The notes below the pieces were generated by a model, which had not been told where the DNA came from, did no database searches, and saw nothing but the letters and a program-made list of their open reading frames with translations. The translations under genes and the position numbers were made by a program. This document shows positions 53,925 through 64,000 of a stretch of DNA of 64,000 bases, one piece after another (positions within the stretch are counted from its first letter, which is position 1; each line of letters begins with the position of its first letter). Origin of the DNA: Gonapodya prolifera JEL478 (Eukaryota; Monoblepharomycota; Monoblepharidomycetes; Monoblepharidales; Gonapodyaceae); the NCBI GenBank assembly GCA_001574975.1, contig KQ965829.1, positions 17,973 through 81,972 on the forward strand. The letters are read 5' to 3'.

Positions 53925-55169
53925 ATGATTTTCGAAGGAATTCGCGCGCGCTTCTCGCCGCCACTTGCATACAGTCGAATCCTTGAATTGTTTGGTGCGT
54001 TTCTCCACCGACGACCGTTGATCCGCCCCTGTCCGGGACTGACACATTCCACGTCGTCAGAGGCCCAAGGTGGAAACGTTGTTGCCGAGGACGAGGACGA
54101 GGGTCATTCTGACGTGTATTTCTGCGAAGATGCAGCGGATGCGTACGTATTCTCGTTGATGAACAGCAACTTCATTCGATCTCGAGCTGCTTGCTCCATG
54201 CCACCTCTCCCTAGCCAAATCCCCATCACGGTACCTCTCATCCACTCGACCTACATCTCCAATTGCGTCCGTGCACAATCCTTGCTCTCTGTCGCCCCAT
54301 ACCGGATCCTCACACCCTCACTCTCCGCCGACATTGCGACCCTCCTCGCCGCCCACCGCGACGCCGAACGGGAGTTTCTCGAGGCCGATGCAGAGTTTGC
54401 GCCGGGCGAAGATGCTGGAGCGAGCGGGGTGGGAGGAACGGAAGCGGGGAGGGGAAGACCGGGGCCTGCAGCCGGACCTGAAGTGCCTGCAGTGAGAGAG
54501 GCGACACAGAAGAGGGCCAAGAGGAGTGTGAGCTCTGTCGCGGGGGAGGCCAGAGCGACGAAGAGTGCAGTACCGCCTGAGACGGTCAAGGATGCGGGAA
54601 GTCACGACGTCGGTGACGTGAAAATGGACGAATTTGGTGATGGGGAAGAGCTGGAACAAAAGTAAGTCACCCCGTACACTGTTTCCGGTCGCAATCTCAC
54701 ACCGCCGCCTTCTCACAGTCCTCCATCAACGTCGAACCCAAACCCACCCAAACGGCCCCGCATCCAGCGCAGTACACCACCTCGCTCTCACCCCGACGCC
54801 GCCCCACCTGCTTTGAACCAACCGCCGGCCCCGACAACCAGCTCCAAAGCTCAAAATCCTGCCATACCGCTCCAAGAGGCACGCAAATCAGTTCCGTCGA
54901 CTCCCCTACCACCAACATCATCATCAGAACCATCCCTTTGGTCTCTCCAACCCTCACCTGCACCTCCACCTCCTCCACCCCGAACCCGAACTGCCGCGCG
55001 TCCCACTCGCCCCAATCGCCCGACCCGACCACTCCCCAACGTGACAAACGACGGGTACGAGATCATCGACCCCGCCGAGTTGGTGAGGACGGCCAGTTCG
55101 AGGGTGTTGTGGGAGACGGTGGAGAGGTTTGATGAGGCGGGTGTTGTGGTGTTGCGGATTGAGCATTAG
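53925..55169 (+). CDS. Proline-rich hypothetical protein, copy B of an inverted pair
   Basis: Exons 53925-54661 and 54719-55169 join in phase to 395 aa; intron 57 nt (GTAAGT/CACAG). The N-terminal half has IFEGIRARFSPPLAYSRILE, an acidic patch, and a helical region (LSADIATLLAAHRDAEREFL). The middle is acidic/basic mixed. The second exon has NPNPPKRPRIQRSTPPRSH (nuclear-signal-like), a poly-Pro run, the arginine/proline repeat AARPTRPNRPTRPLP and the conserved end DGYEIIDPAELVR plus a helical tail. Intact. Function unknown; nuclear location is a guess. Could also start at the Met near 54159. Confidence 0.6.
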
Positions 55170-55616
55170 GAGGTGGAGTTTGGGTTGGGAATGGGAGAGG
55201 TTTGATGGGGGGAGAGTGGTGGCCGGCGTGGAGTGAAGACGGTGTGGTTTTGTGCAAGTGGGAGGGAAGTGCGGAGCAAGAAGGGGTTCGCGGGTTCATT
55301 TTCTTTTCATGTGTTAGTGTTTTTAATAGCACAATAACATTGTTGGTTACATATTATGTTGCATGCAAAGTTGTATTCAGATTATTCAGGCAATGTACAT
55401 TATGCAGCGATCATTCAGGCTATATACATTATTGAGCTTATTGGAATTACTCAGATAGTTCATGTAATTCGCGTGATTTGGTTGTTTTCAATTAATCGAT
55501 GTCAAGCATGTTGAGTGGTATTAACATGCGCTGCTCCAAGAAAGCCTCTTCAGTCGATTCAGGAGCCTTTCGCTCTGAAAAATAGCAGGGTAGAGTGGTT
55601 AAGACTTGCTCTTGAG
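55170..55616. other. Intergenic with short imperfect tandem repeat
   Basis: Around 55381-55437 two units of about 28 bases (ATTATTCAGGCAATGTACAT / ATCATTCAGGCTATATACAT) lie head to tail. No gene seen. Confidence 0.5.
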
Positions 55617-56666
55617 CTAATGCAAAGTGTATTGCTCACCTGTTTTTTGCGTTCGTTCCAATAAATAGTTCAGCTGCCGCCGTTGCTGCTTGCGAGGCAT
55701 TTGGTAAGCTTCCCTCATCTTGTCAAGTATGGAGGTGTCGCCATTCTTCACGAACTGCAGCTCGAGCTTCGAAAGCGTCTGGGGGAGAGGAGGTGCGAGA
55801 ACCGGTGCCCATCCCTCGACATCCACCTCTCTCAGGGCGAGGAGAACGTGTTGGTTTCCAGCCGCGGCGTGTGTTGCTGCTATGGTATCGGGCGGCACAA
55901 TATGGGGAAGTTGAGAGTTATTCTGAAGGAAGGTTTGGAGGTTGCCGAGGCGTGCCGCCATTTCACGGTAGAGGATGATCAGAAACCCAGGGGAGACCGA
56001 GTCTTGAGTGTCCGCCCAGAGGCATAGTGTTGATATCGCTCTTTGTGGGTTGAATCCAGCGGCTACAGCGTCAGAGCACAGTCGAACTCTGCGAAGATAG
56101 GATGCGAGAAGGACGGGATGCTTCCTCTCAAACCGCGCAGCGGCTGCTTCTGCAGGGGGGCACCAGTAGTGTGTATCTCCGTTGGTCGTTTTCACAAAGG
56201 GAACTACGCATTGCATATTGAGGTATCCTGAGTCGGTTGAGCAGGTTTCGGGCCACCTGGATCCGGGTGGGGGAGGTGTGGACGCAAGCTGGGCAAATGG
56301 AACAAATGTATGAGTATTGGAACCTTTCGCGATCCGTCCAACCCCCCGACAATTTCTGGATTCGCCTCTGCTCCTCCGGTCATTGACAACTTCCTCTTCC
56401 GCCCTGTCCAGGATGCTATACGCAACGTCCAGGGGCAATCCGTCCAGAAATTCAATTTTCGACGCTTTGATGAGCCGTCCGTAGTGCTTGGTGAGGATTG
56501 TGTAGTTCCGTTTCGAGGTGAGGGAGAGGCGGAGAAAAGAGGCCACGTTGACGGTGGTTTCCACCGGAAAGGAGTCCAGAGTCGGGGTTCGTTCTTTAGC
56601 GCCATCTGCGCAACTATTTTCGGCGGAGTGCGTGCTATCCGGTTCTATGGTCTTTTGTGCCATCAC
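55617..56666 (-). CDS. F-box-like protein, 349 aa
   Basis: Single uninterrupted frame. After an acidic N-terminus it has an F-box-like TLDSFPVETTVNVASFL, directly followed by SLTSKRNYTILTKHYGRLIK, suggesting a shortened F-box or an intron read through. The rest is helical with no clear repeats (PVLLASYLRRVRLCSDAV; NLQTFLQNNSQLPHI; QTLSKLELQFVKNGDTSIL). A short Lys/Arg/Gln-rich C-terminus ends at 55617. It probably adapts substrates for a ubiquitin ligase. Its start lies inside the 3' end of the kinase remnant upstream, an unusual overlap. Confidence 0.6.
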   Translation of the reverse strand: MMAQKTIEPDSTHSAENSCADGAKERTPTLDSFPVETTVNVASFLRLSLTSKRNYTILTKHYGRLIKASKIEFLDGLPLDVAYSILDRAEEEVVNDRRSRGESRNCRGVGRIAKGSNTHTFVPFAQLASTPPPPGSRWPETCSTDSGYLNMQCVVPFVKTTNGDTHYWCPPAEAAAARFERKHPVLLASYLRRVRLCSDAVAAGFNPQRAISTLCLWADTQDSVSPGFLIILYREMAARLGNLQTFLQNNSQLPHIVPPDTIAATHAAAGNQHVLLALREVDVEGWAPVLAPPLPQTLSKLELQFVKNGDTSILDKMREAYQMPRKQQRRQLNYLLERTQKTGEQYTLH

Positions 56667-58110
56667 CGCGATCTGTTATGGTGACCACGATGAACTGTTG
56701 GGAATGAAAAGTGGGGCAAAGAGGACAGAAAAGATGCGGTGAGTCAAATCTTCCAATGATCTGGCCATGCCCAACCGCCACGTATGTGGCCAAAATGTGC
56801 CACTTACCTCCCCCGCCTCCTCCACTCCAACAGATATGTCTTCAAAACGCTCTCCTTCCACCGCATTCTCCATCACTGCCCTAATTGCATTCTTAAGTAC
56901 CTCGAACACAATCATGCGTACATGACCAGGCACACCAGGGATCCTGCTCTGAGTCCCAACTTCGACCACGGCTCGTGGGGGCTCTTCCCCACCAAAATAG
57001 TCCCGCGCAACAGAACGAGCGTCATCCACTGCCACTCTCACGACATCACCGACATCCATTGCTGGATCCACGATTCCCACCATCCTCTCCGAAGCTTTCC
57101 CCGTCCTATGCTTTCCACCATCGAAAGCGTTTCGAAGTAGCTCCAAATGTTGAGTCGTCAACATGCGGTTTCCCAGAGCGGCGAGGTGGTAAGAGTCAAG
57201 GTATTGTTGCACGGTGTCTGAGAGGATGTAAACCTCGGGAAGGGAGTCGGGGAGCCGGAGGAGGGCGGAGGCCAGAACCTGTGAGATAGGATCATGGCGA
57301 GTGCGATAGGCTTTGAGCAGAGTCGCGAAGTGACTGGAGCACCAAAGTCAGCGTGTGCCGCATGAGTTGATCACGTTTGGTTCGGGTCTCACTTGTTGAG
57401 AGCCTCATACCGAGGAGTATTATTGGTCGTCAAGGGAAGGTAGTATGGATTTTCATTGTAAGGGTTCCTCAAACTTGCGTGGAACGACACGCGCTGGACT
57501 TCCGCAACACCACGTCGGAGGAGGACGTCGCGTGGCCGTGCAGACGTGAGTGTGCAGAATCCTCTTCCGTTGGCCCAACGTGACCAGGCGCCCCCTCCAG
57601 CCGATACGGATTCCGAAGACGTAGAGGGCGAAGAGTTGAGTGGGGTTCCAAATGCCAATGAGGAATGTCCTCTTCATTGAACAGGACAAGGTCCCACTGA
57701 AGCAAATCAACAATTCACCATCACCCAAATTGTCGTAGCTGTCATCTCTTCCACGTTATATCTCGCACCTGAAAACTCCTCATGTGCCATCCAACCAGTG
57801 TCTTCATCTCCTCCATCTCTGCCAATCCTGGAACTGGAATTCTCTCCAGCAATCGAATCCGCGACGCCAGCCGGATTTGTATATCCTCTCCCAAAAATTC
57901 CGAAGCATTCAGGAGGGTGGCCTGGTTTGGGTTCGGGCCGAACTTCACTCCTTGAGTGGAACCATGGTTGGGTGTTTGGAAGCGTATCTGGAGCGCGGAT
58001 GACAGGTAAAGCAACGATTGAAGAGCGCGAGTTCGATTCGACGCACTCGTCGATCTTTTCTTTCAACGCCGGAGACCACGCGGTCGAAGCGGTCTGGGTT
58101 GACATGGAAC
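56630..58110 (-). CDS. Mitochondrial-type histidine kinase (PDK/BCKDK family), C-terminally truncated
   Basis: An exon near 58.0-57.77 kb has PNQATLLNASEFLGEDIQ, IRLASRIRLLERIPV and MKTLVGWHMRSFQ, the N-terminal helical domain. A later exon gives NPYNENPYYLPLTTNNTPRY, and another HFATLLKAYRTRHDPISQ, LASALLRLPDSLPE, QQYLDSYHLAALGNRMLTTQ, IVDPAMDVGDVVRVAVDDAR and VRMIVFEVLKNAIRAVMEN (the N box of the ATPase). After an intron, FIVVTITDRGDGTKDHRTG holds the G1 box (DxGxG), then TAG near 56640. Complete members continue ~80 residues with the ATP lid and G2 box; these are missing. Family members phosphorylate branched-chain or pyruvate dehydrogenase E1. The start exon is uncertain. Confidence 0.7.
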
Positions 58111-58439
58111 GAGTTCCCGGGCTGATAGCATCTGAAGAGCGATGGAGCGAGAGGCAACTTCTAGTTTAATAGTGTAAGGGGTAGCAACGGGAGGTCATGG
58201 GACGCATGGCCAAGGGTGCAATGGTGGGTGTGGCTTCCAAGGTGCATTTCAGCGTTATTGGAGCACGGAATGAGACGGCGAAAGTGAGCGAAGATGTATT
58301 CAAAGCACGTCACACTTAAATAAGTACTCTTGTGAAATTGACGAAATCCGCATCAATGCATTTCATCCTCGGTTGACTTGACAAATGAGCCGTTCTCGCC
58401 ACATAAATTGTAGGCAAGGTGCGCTGCTACTCCTTAACG
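58111..58439. other. Probable shared promoter region of the kinase and PRP28 genes
   Basis: Divergent arrangement; about 330 bp, AT-rich close to PRP28. No specific motif identified. Confidence 0.4.
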
Positions 58440-61400
58440 ATGGAAAACGGACGCTTCTACGACGAGCGCGAGCAAGGACCACGAGGCCACAGTCGTGGCG
58501 GACGAGGATTTGGGCGAGGATTTGGCAGTGGCGGTCGGGGACGAGGGTTTGGTGGTCCTCGCGACTACACGGCCGACGACAGGGAGCGAGAACGCGGGTG
58601 GGGCCCTGGAGGTGGTCCACCGAAGCCACGTGACTGGGAACGAGATGGTCCCGGTCGGCTTCGAGACGAGCGAGACGGGAGAGACCGAGGATACGGTCCC
58701 CCTCCTAGTGGACGCGATGGGAGGGATTCGAGAGACCGCAGGGATGGCCCGTACGGTGGAAGAGAGCTTAGAGATGCTCCGCCGCGAGGTGCCAACGGCA
58801 TGGCGAACGGGAACGGGAACGGTCATGGGGCACCCATGGACATTGACGATCACCGAAAGCCTCCACCACCACCTGGAAAGCACGAAAATGGAGGTCCTCC
58901 CCCTCCACCATCTCCTCCTCCGCCACCGGAAGAGCTTGTGCCAGCTCCGCCTCCGGTGAAGAAGGTGCCACTCTCTCTTGAGGAAATTCTCGCCAAGAAA
59001 GCGGAGGAGAAGAATGCCACCGAAAAGGTCAGTCTGAGCTTTTTTGAGACACTGTTTATAAGCATACTAATTGGCTGGCATCACTTAAAGCCGAAATTTT
59101 TGACCAAAGAGGAGCGCGCAAAGATTGCTCTTGAACGTCGGCAAAAGGAAGTCGAAGAGGAGCAGTCTCGCCAGGATACTGAGCGAAAGCAAAGAATGGA
59201 ATTTCTCAAAGAAGCGGAAGAAGTCGGAAGTGAGTACTCAAAGCTCTGTGGGCGCTTAGGGCGACCTGTCAATTAATCCCCGACCATCAACCCGTTAGAC
59301 CGAGCCCGGTTCGACTCTCGCTACGACTCGCGCTATGACAACCGCGCTGCTGGCGGAGGACGCTTCCGAGACGAGCGTCGCGATCCTCGTTTCAACGATC
59401 CTCGTCGGGGAGGCCCGCCCGACCCTCGAGGTCGGTTCGAGAGGGAAAAATCGATGGACGTGGACGATGGGGAATCCGGGCCAGAGGATCTTGATGATTC
59501 CAAGCTCCGAGAGCTCACCGTTGAAGCCACAAGAGCTCGATACATGGGTGCCGACAAAAAGCGGCGTCGGATTCGCAGGGCCAATGAGCGCAAGTTCGTT
59601 TTCGACTGGGACGCTGGGGAGGATACGTCGATTGATAAGGATCCGTTGTACGCGAAAAGGAGGGAGGGGATACTGTTTGGAAGGGGAAGCATTGCTGGGG
59701 TCGACCCGAGAGAGCAAAAGGAAAAGAGGGGGAAGTTTTGGGAGGAGCTTGTGGATAGGAGGATGACTGAAGGAGAGAAAGGGAGAGCTTTGTGAGTTTC
59801 CTGTACTGTGTTTCGGGGCACTGCGCACATCGTGAAACCACTTCGGGTATTTTTCCAGGGAACTTATGGATCTCGAGAAGAAGCAAGATGCCAAAAAAGC
59901 CTTCATGGACCGGCACTGGTCCGAAAAGCCTCTCACAGAGATGGCCGAACGCGACTGGCGTATTCTCAAAGAAGACTTCAACATATCCACCAAAGGAGGC
60001 AACATGCCCAACCCTCTGCGGACGTGGGCGGAAAGTGCGATCCCGGAGAGGATTCTTACCGTTATCAAGGACGTTGGGTACGAGGAACCGACTCCAATCC
60101 AGAGGCAGGCAATTCCCATCGGATTGCAAAACAGGGATGTTATTGGTATAGCCGAGACCGGTACGCAAATGCCTTTCGTTGGTTCTTCAATCAATACCAT
60201 TCAAAACTTCATTTTTTCTAGGTTCCGGAAAAACGGCCGCCTTCCTCGTCCCAATGCTCACCTACATCCTCGACCTTCCTCCTATCACAGAGCACAACGC
60301 TACCGCCGGACCGTACGCGCTCGTGCTTGCACCCACCCGTGAGCTGGCTCAGCAGATTGAACAAGAGGCGACGAAATTCGCCAAGCGGATGGGTTTCAAC
60401 GTTGTGAGCATCGTCGGAGGTCACGCGATCGAGGAACAGGCGTTCCAGCTGAGAAATGGAGCGTATATTATTGTGGCGACGCCCGGACGGTTGAAAGATT
60501 GTTTGGAGAAGAGGATTTTGGTGTTGAGTCAGTGCACGTATGTGGTTATGGTGAGTTGTGGGACGAAGTGTCCAAAGAGTCCCGCAAGATGTCTTACGGT
60601 ATCTCTGCACGCAGGATGAAGCCGACCGAATGATTGACCTTGGTTTTGAGCCCGATGTGAACTTTATCTTGGATGCCCTCCCAGTGTCCAACCTAAAACC
60701 AGACACGGAGGATGCGGAGAACCCGAACGAAACATTGAAGAGCCTCGGCCTGTCTGGCAAGTACAGGCAAACGTTCATGTTTTCAGCAACGTTTCCTCCC
60801 GCGGTGGAAAGGCTTGCCAAGAAGTGAGTTCACGAAGACTCGACGCTGCCAATTTCGTTCAGCCGACCCGAGATTTTGTGCAGGTACCTCCGCAGACCGG
60901 CGGTCGTTACAATTGGAACGGCTGGCAAGGCCGTGGATACAGTGGAGCAGAGGGTGGAGCTTATCGCGAGCGAAGAGAAGAAAAAGTTTGTTGAAAGCTT
61001 TGCCTGTTTCGTTGCGCAACGTTGTCATTCATCAATCTTGGTATCGTAGGAATCGCTTGCTGGAAATCCTCAACGAATTCGAACCTCCTATCATCGTTTT
61101 TGTCAACCAGAAGCGCTCCGTGGACCTCATCGCCCGTGCGCTCGAAAAGCAAAACTTCAACGTTGCCACTCTGCATGGTGGTAAAACGCAAGATAATCGA
61201 GAAGCGAGCTTGCGGGAGCTCAAAACAGGTGTTAAGGATATTTTGGTGGCGACGGACGTGGCAGGTCGTGGTATCGATATCAAGGACGTGAGTTTGGTGG
61301 TGAATTATGACATGGCAAAGAATATCGAAGGTACGTGAAGCGAACACAGACATCTTTTTGAAAGTGGTTTTCACCGCGCATCTTCCTGGAATTTCAGACT

Positions 61401-61697
61401 ACACTCACAGAATCGGACGTACTGGACGAGCCGGAAAGTCGGGTATCGCCATCACTTTCGTCAATCCAACGGCGGATGCTGCCGTAATGTATGACCTCAA
61501 GGTGATGATAACGGATTCACCAATATCAAAATGTCCGCCCGAACTTGCACGACACGAGGTGCGTTCACAGGATCTTCGCGTTTCTCGCCGGTCTGCGTCA
61601 CTAATGGTAATCTTTTGATGTTCAGCACGCACAGCAGAAGCCTGGTGCGGGCGGCGCAGCTTCCAAGCGGAGACAAGACGAAGTGCTTTATTTGTAG
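58440..61697 (+). CDS. PRP28: Pre-mRNA-splicing DEAD-box helicase Prp28/DDX23
   Basis: Ten exons (58440-59027, 59091-59229, 59299-59791, 59859-60160, 60222-60550, 60615-60823, 60884-60985, 61050-61330, 61398-61558, 61626-61697) join in phase to 891 aa. The N-terminus is RGG-, Asp/Arg- and proline-rich. The core has the Q motif ([15 protein letters not shown]), [74 protein letters not shown] and [31 protein letters not shown] and [10 protein letters not shown] are diagnostic of Prp28, which swaps U1 for U6 at the 5' splice site. The helicase core is complete and intact. Intron 7 uses an unusual GTTTGT donor. Exons 4/5 split the Walker A motif. Confidence 0.95.
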
Positions 61698-61892
61698 ATA
61701 CTGAATACTTTACAAGAATAGCTTTGAATAAGTGCGTCACATGGCAGGTGCAACCCTGACAGCAGCCGACGCAGCTGCGGAAGCAACTTCACAGGCGAAG
61801 AAAACACGGGAAACTGAAACCACAAGGGAGCGAGAATCATTAACTTGAGTGCAGCAGAGAGACATCACATCCGCTGTCCTGCGATCACATGG

Positions 61893-64000
61893 ATGTCGGG
61901 AAACGAGTCGAGATCGGGACAACGACAGGCGGTGGACGGGTCCGCTGGACCAGCACATCCTGGCGATGTTGCGACCAGCGCTGTCGATCCGTGGAGACAT
62001 TCTTCCAGGAGGCTACGTCATCCGAAGCTGAGCATTTCGCCGGTTAAGACCACTGGGGATGAAAATGTCCGCTCCTCTACGACACCACCCAGCCCAACAA
62101 CCGAAGAGGTCAGTCCTGGACCGTGGAGACTAGCGGCGTCTTTGATAGGAGCAAGTGAGTTCGATTTGCTCCGCCTTTAGATTAGCAAACATGCTGAAGC
62201 TGGCACGAATGCAATTTGGTAGTGTTGGCCCTCTTCACGTCAGGACAGTGTCTTCTCTGGAGTGTGTACGCGACGCAACTGAGGTATGCGACATTTTTGT
62301 TTGACGCAGCTCGCTCATGCATAGAATCTTAAGAGGCTTCGGCATCATTAGTGCAAAGTTTGCCTACACTTCCAAGCAATCGAACATGATTGTCGCCTTG
62401 TCCATGACGTCAATGAATATCGGAGGACTTGTCTTTGGCAAGCTCACGGACTCTGTCGCGCAGCCTACACTGCTGTACCTCTTGGCAGCTGTGTTATCAA
62501 CATCCGCTTACACAGCGTTGTCATACATTTACGACGGAATGCTCGGACCGTCAGTTCATTTCATGGTCTTTGGAGGGTTGCATATCGTTCTGGGAATTGC
62601 GTGGTCGGCAGGTTCGTGACCCACGTTCCTCCTTGTGGTGATTTGCGCACTACATAGTTGCGACAAAATAATCCCCCACGACTAACCAGGTAATAACACA
62701 TCGATTGCAACAAACATAAGAAACTTTCCACCAGGTCACCATGGAATCGCCGCTGTGAGTGTTAAGAAAATGCCATTGTCTCCGCTGATTGACACACCTT
62801 CCTCTTCGACGAAGGGACTTCCCAACGCCGCATTTGGACTTTCTGCACTCGTATTTGCATTTATCGCTCGAAGACTCTATTTCCACGAGTCACACAACAC
62901 GCATCTCCTCCAACTCACTTTGCAACAATCATCGCAATACATCTCATCGCCATCGCGATCAACACAACCTCCCAAGGAGTCTATTTTCGACGTGGGATCT
63001 TTCTTCTTCCTTCTTGGCATAGTATCTTGTGCATGCAACCTCGCCGCCATGCTTTTGGTCCGAGACTACCGGCTACGAAGAAAGGGTGTTGTTCCCGCAC
63101 CCGCTGCCCCCCCGGTCGACAAACCTCCACAACTCAACAGCGTTCCCACGCCGACTGTGACCGAAGCGTCACCACAGGTCGTGGTGATTCCGTCAGGTGG
63201 ACCGTCCACCTCTATCTCGGTGTTGCCGCCAGACGCAGGTCGCACCCTCTTTGCAAGCCCCATCCCCACCCCATCGCTCCCTATCTCAACTGGAATTGGC
63301 CGTAACCGGTCTCTCCTCCGCACCACCTCTGACCACGAATCCGTCGGAACACGAGGGAGCAGCTCCTCCTACTCAATCTCCTTTCAGGAACCCTATGGGG
63401 ACGGTTCGTTCCTGTTCAGCACGCCAAAAGCAGGCGCCCAGTGGATTGTGCAGACTCCTGAGGGTGAATCGGTTTTGGGAAGGCGACGGGTGGCGTCGGG
63501 CTCGAATTTGAAAAGCGAAACGAGCGACTCAGAGGTTGGAGTGCCGTTCGAGTCTGCGCCGTCCAATGACTGGCTCTACGCATCGTCGCCGTCGTTTCGG
63601 ATCGATGAAGCGGAAACAGGCCCGACTCTCGCGAGGAGATCTCTCGATTCTCTCAGACCAACACCGGCCTCCGAGACGACTCCACTTCTTGCCGAGGACC
63701 GAACCCACGCCGCCGTAGCCTCGGAGCCCAAAATATCCGTCACCGCCGTCCGGTACCGACCCCCACGTTCGAGAACACATCGTAGACCAAAGCGCCAGCG
63801 ATCGTTTTGGGAGTTCTTGACGGGCAAGAACGCCGACCCGTCAGATTTATGGACGAGGGAAGAATTGGCGGAACAGACTGGCGTGGACTTGGCCTTGGTG
63901 GAGACGGACGATGAGACGGATATGGCGAGAGGTTGGCGAAAGGTGGATACGGTGTTGTGGGTTTGCTGTTTCGGGATCATGGTTTCGTCCAGTCAAATGT
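61893..64000 (+). CDS. MFS transporter, nodulin-like/MCH1 type, 3' end beyond window
   Basis: Exons 61893-62154, 62223-62283, about 62328-62613 and about 62738 to the window end join in phase. The first encodes a polar N-terminus ending GPWRLAASLIGA. Membrane segments follow: LALFTSGQCLLWSVYATQL, IVALSMTSMNIGGLVFGKLT, LLYLLAAVLSTSAYTALSYI, VHFMVFGGLHIVLGIAWSAG, GLPNAAFGLSALVFAFIARR and VGSFFFLLGIVSCACNLAAM. HHGIAAVSVKK is the loop typical of nodulin-like/MCH1 transporters. A long Ser/Pro-rich cytosolic loop (over 250 residues) separates the two halves and is followed by VDTVLWVCCFGIMVSS, where the window cuts the gene. The substrate is unknown; yeast Mch1 is vacuolar. No break seen. Confidence 0.8.

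Noticed and set aside
1-64000. CRISPR arrays, bacterial operons, riboswitches
   Set aside because: No regularly spaced repeats, and the gene structure is eukaryotic throughout.

Overview
The window is intron-rich eukaryotic nuclear DNA from a fungus. Introns are mostly 60-150 nt with GTGAGT-like donors. Fungal-type families recur: a Met8-Met1 siroheme fusion protein, a Csm1/Pcs1-like protein, a spherulin-4-like protein, and F-box, MYND and ankyrin families. A chytrid-like early-diverging lineage is my inference; no marker here proves it. Genes sit in GC-rich DNA on both strands. Between about 25.6 and 33.8 kb there is an AT-rich island of DNA transposons. The sequence has a 47-base N gap at 29990-30036 and one N at 43706.

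0-25.4 kb: a partial unknown gene; a dienelactone-hydrolase-like gene; a run of decayed F-box/LRR and MYND-finger genes (2.8-7.9 kb); an intact siroheme synthase fusion (8.0-10.0 kb); two more MYND relatives; a degenerate M24 aminopeptidase-P-like gene; an FCP1-type phosphatase; an intact ankyrin protein beside a wrecked paralogue; an F-box gene with one frame break; the ARS2/Serrate gene; a small hypothetical protein.

25.4-33.8 kb: an unexplained AT-rich stretch, a 213-bp MITE with Harbinger-like ends, a 3.2-kb PIF/Harbinger element with two convergent genes and 58-bp terminal inverted repeats, and a 2.7-kb decayed pogo-like element. I could define the ends and target duplications of all three.

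33.8-46.3 kb: a THEM6-type hotdog gene, an FkbM methyltransferase gene and a ZCCHC9-type zinc-knuckle gene (each of the last two with one in-frame stop), ribosomal protein P1, about 4 kb of gene-poor DNA with a dispersed repeat, and a surface protein combining a signal peptide, a TroA-like binding fold and a GPI-type tail.

46.3-64 kb: a spherulin-4-like type II membrane protein, a Csm1/Pcs1-like coiled-coil protein, a broken lysine-methyltransferase-like gene, an inverted pair of proline-rich paralogues, an F-box gene abutting a truncated mitochondrial-type histidine kinase (PDK/BCKDK family), the splicing helicase Prp28/DDX23, and the 5' part of an MFS transporter running off the end.

Housekeeping functions are well represented: translation (P1), splicing (Prp28), RNA biogenesis (ARS2, ZCCHC9) and siroheme synthesis. 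They are interleaved with fast-evolving F-box, MYND and ankyrin families in several stages of decay. No operon-like arrangement is seen or expected. Exon boundaries quoted to the base were checked for reading frame; those called approximate were not.
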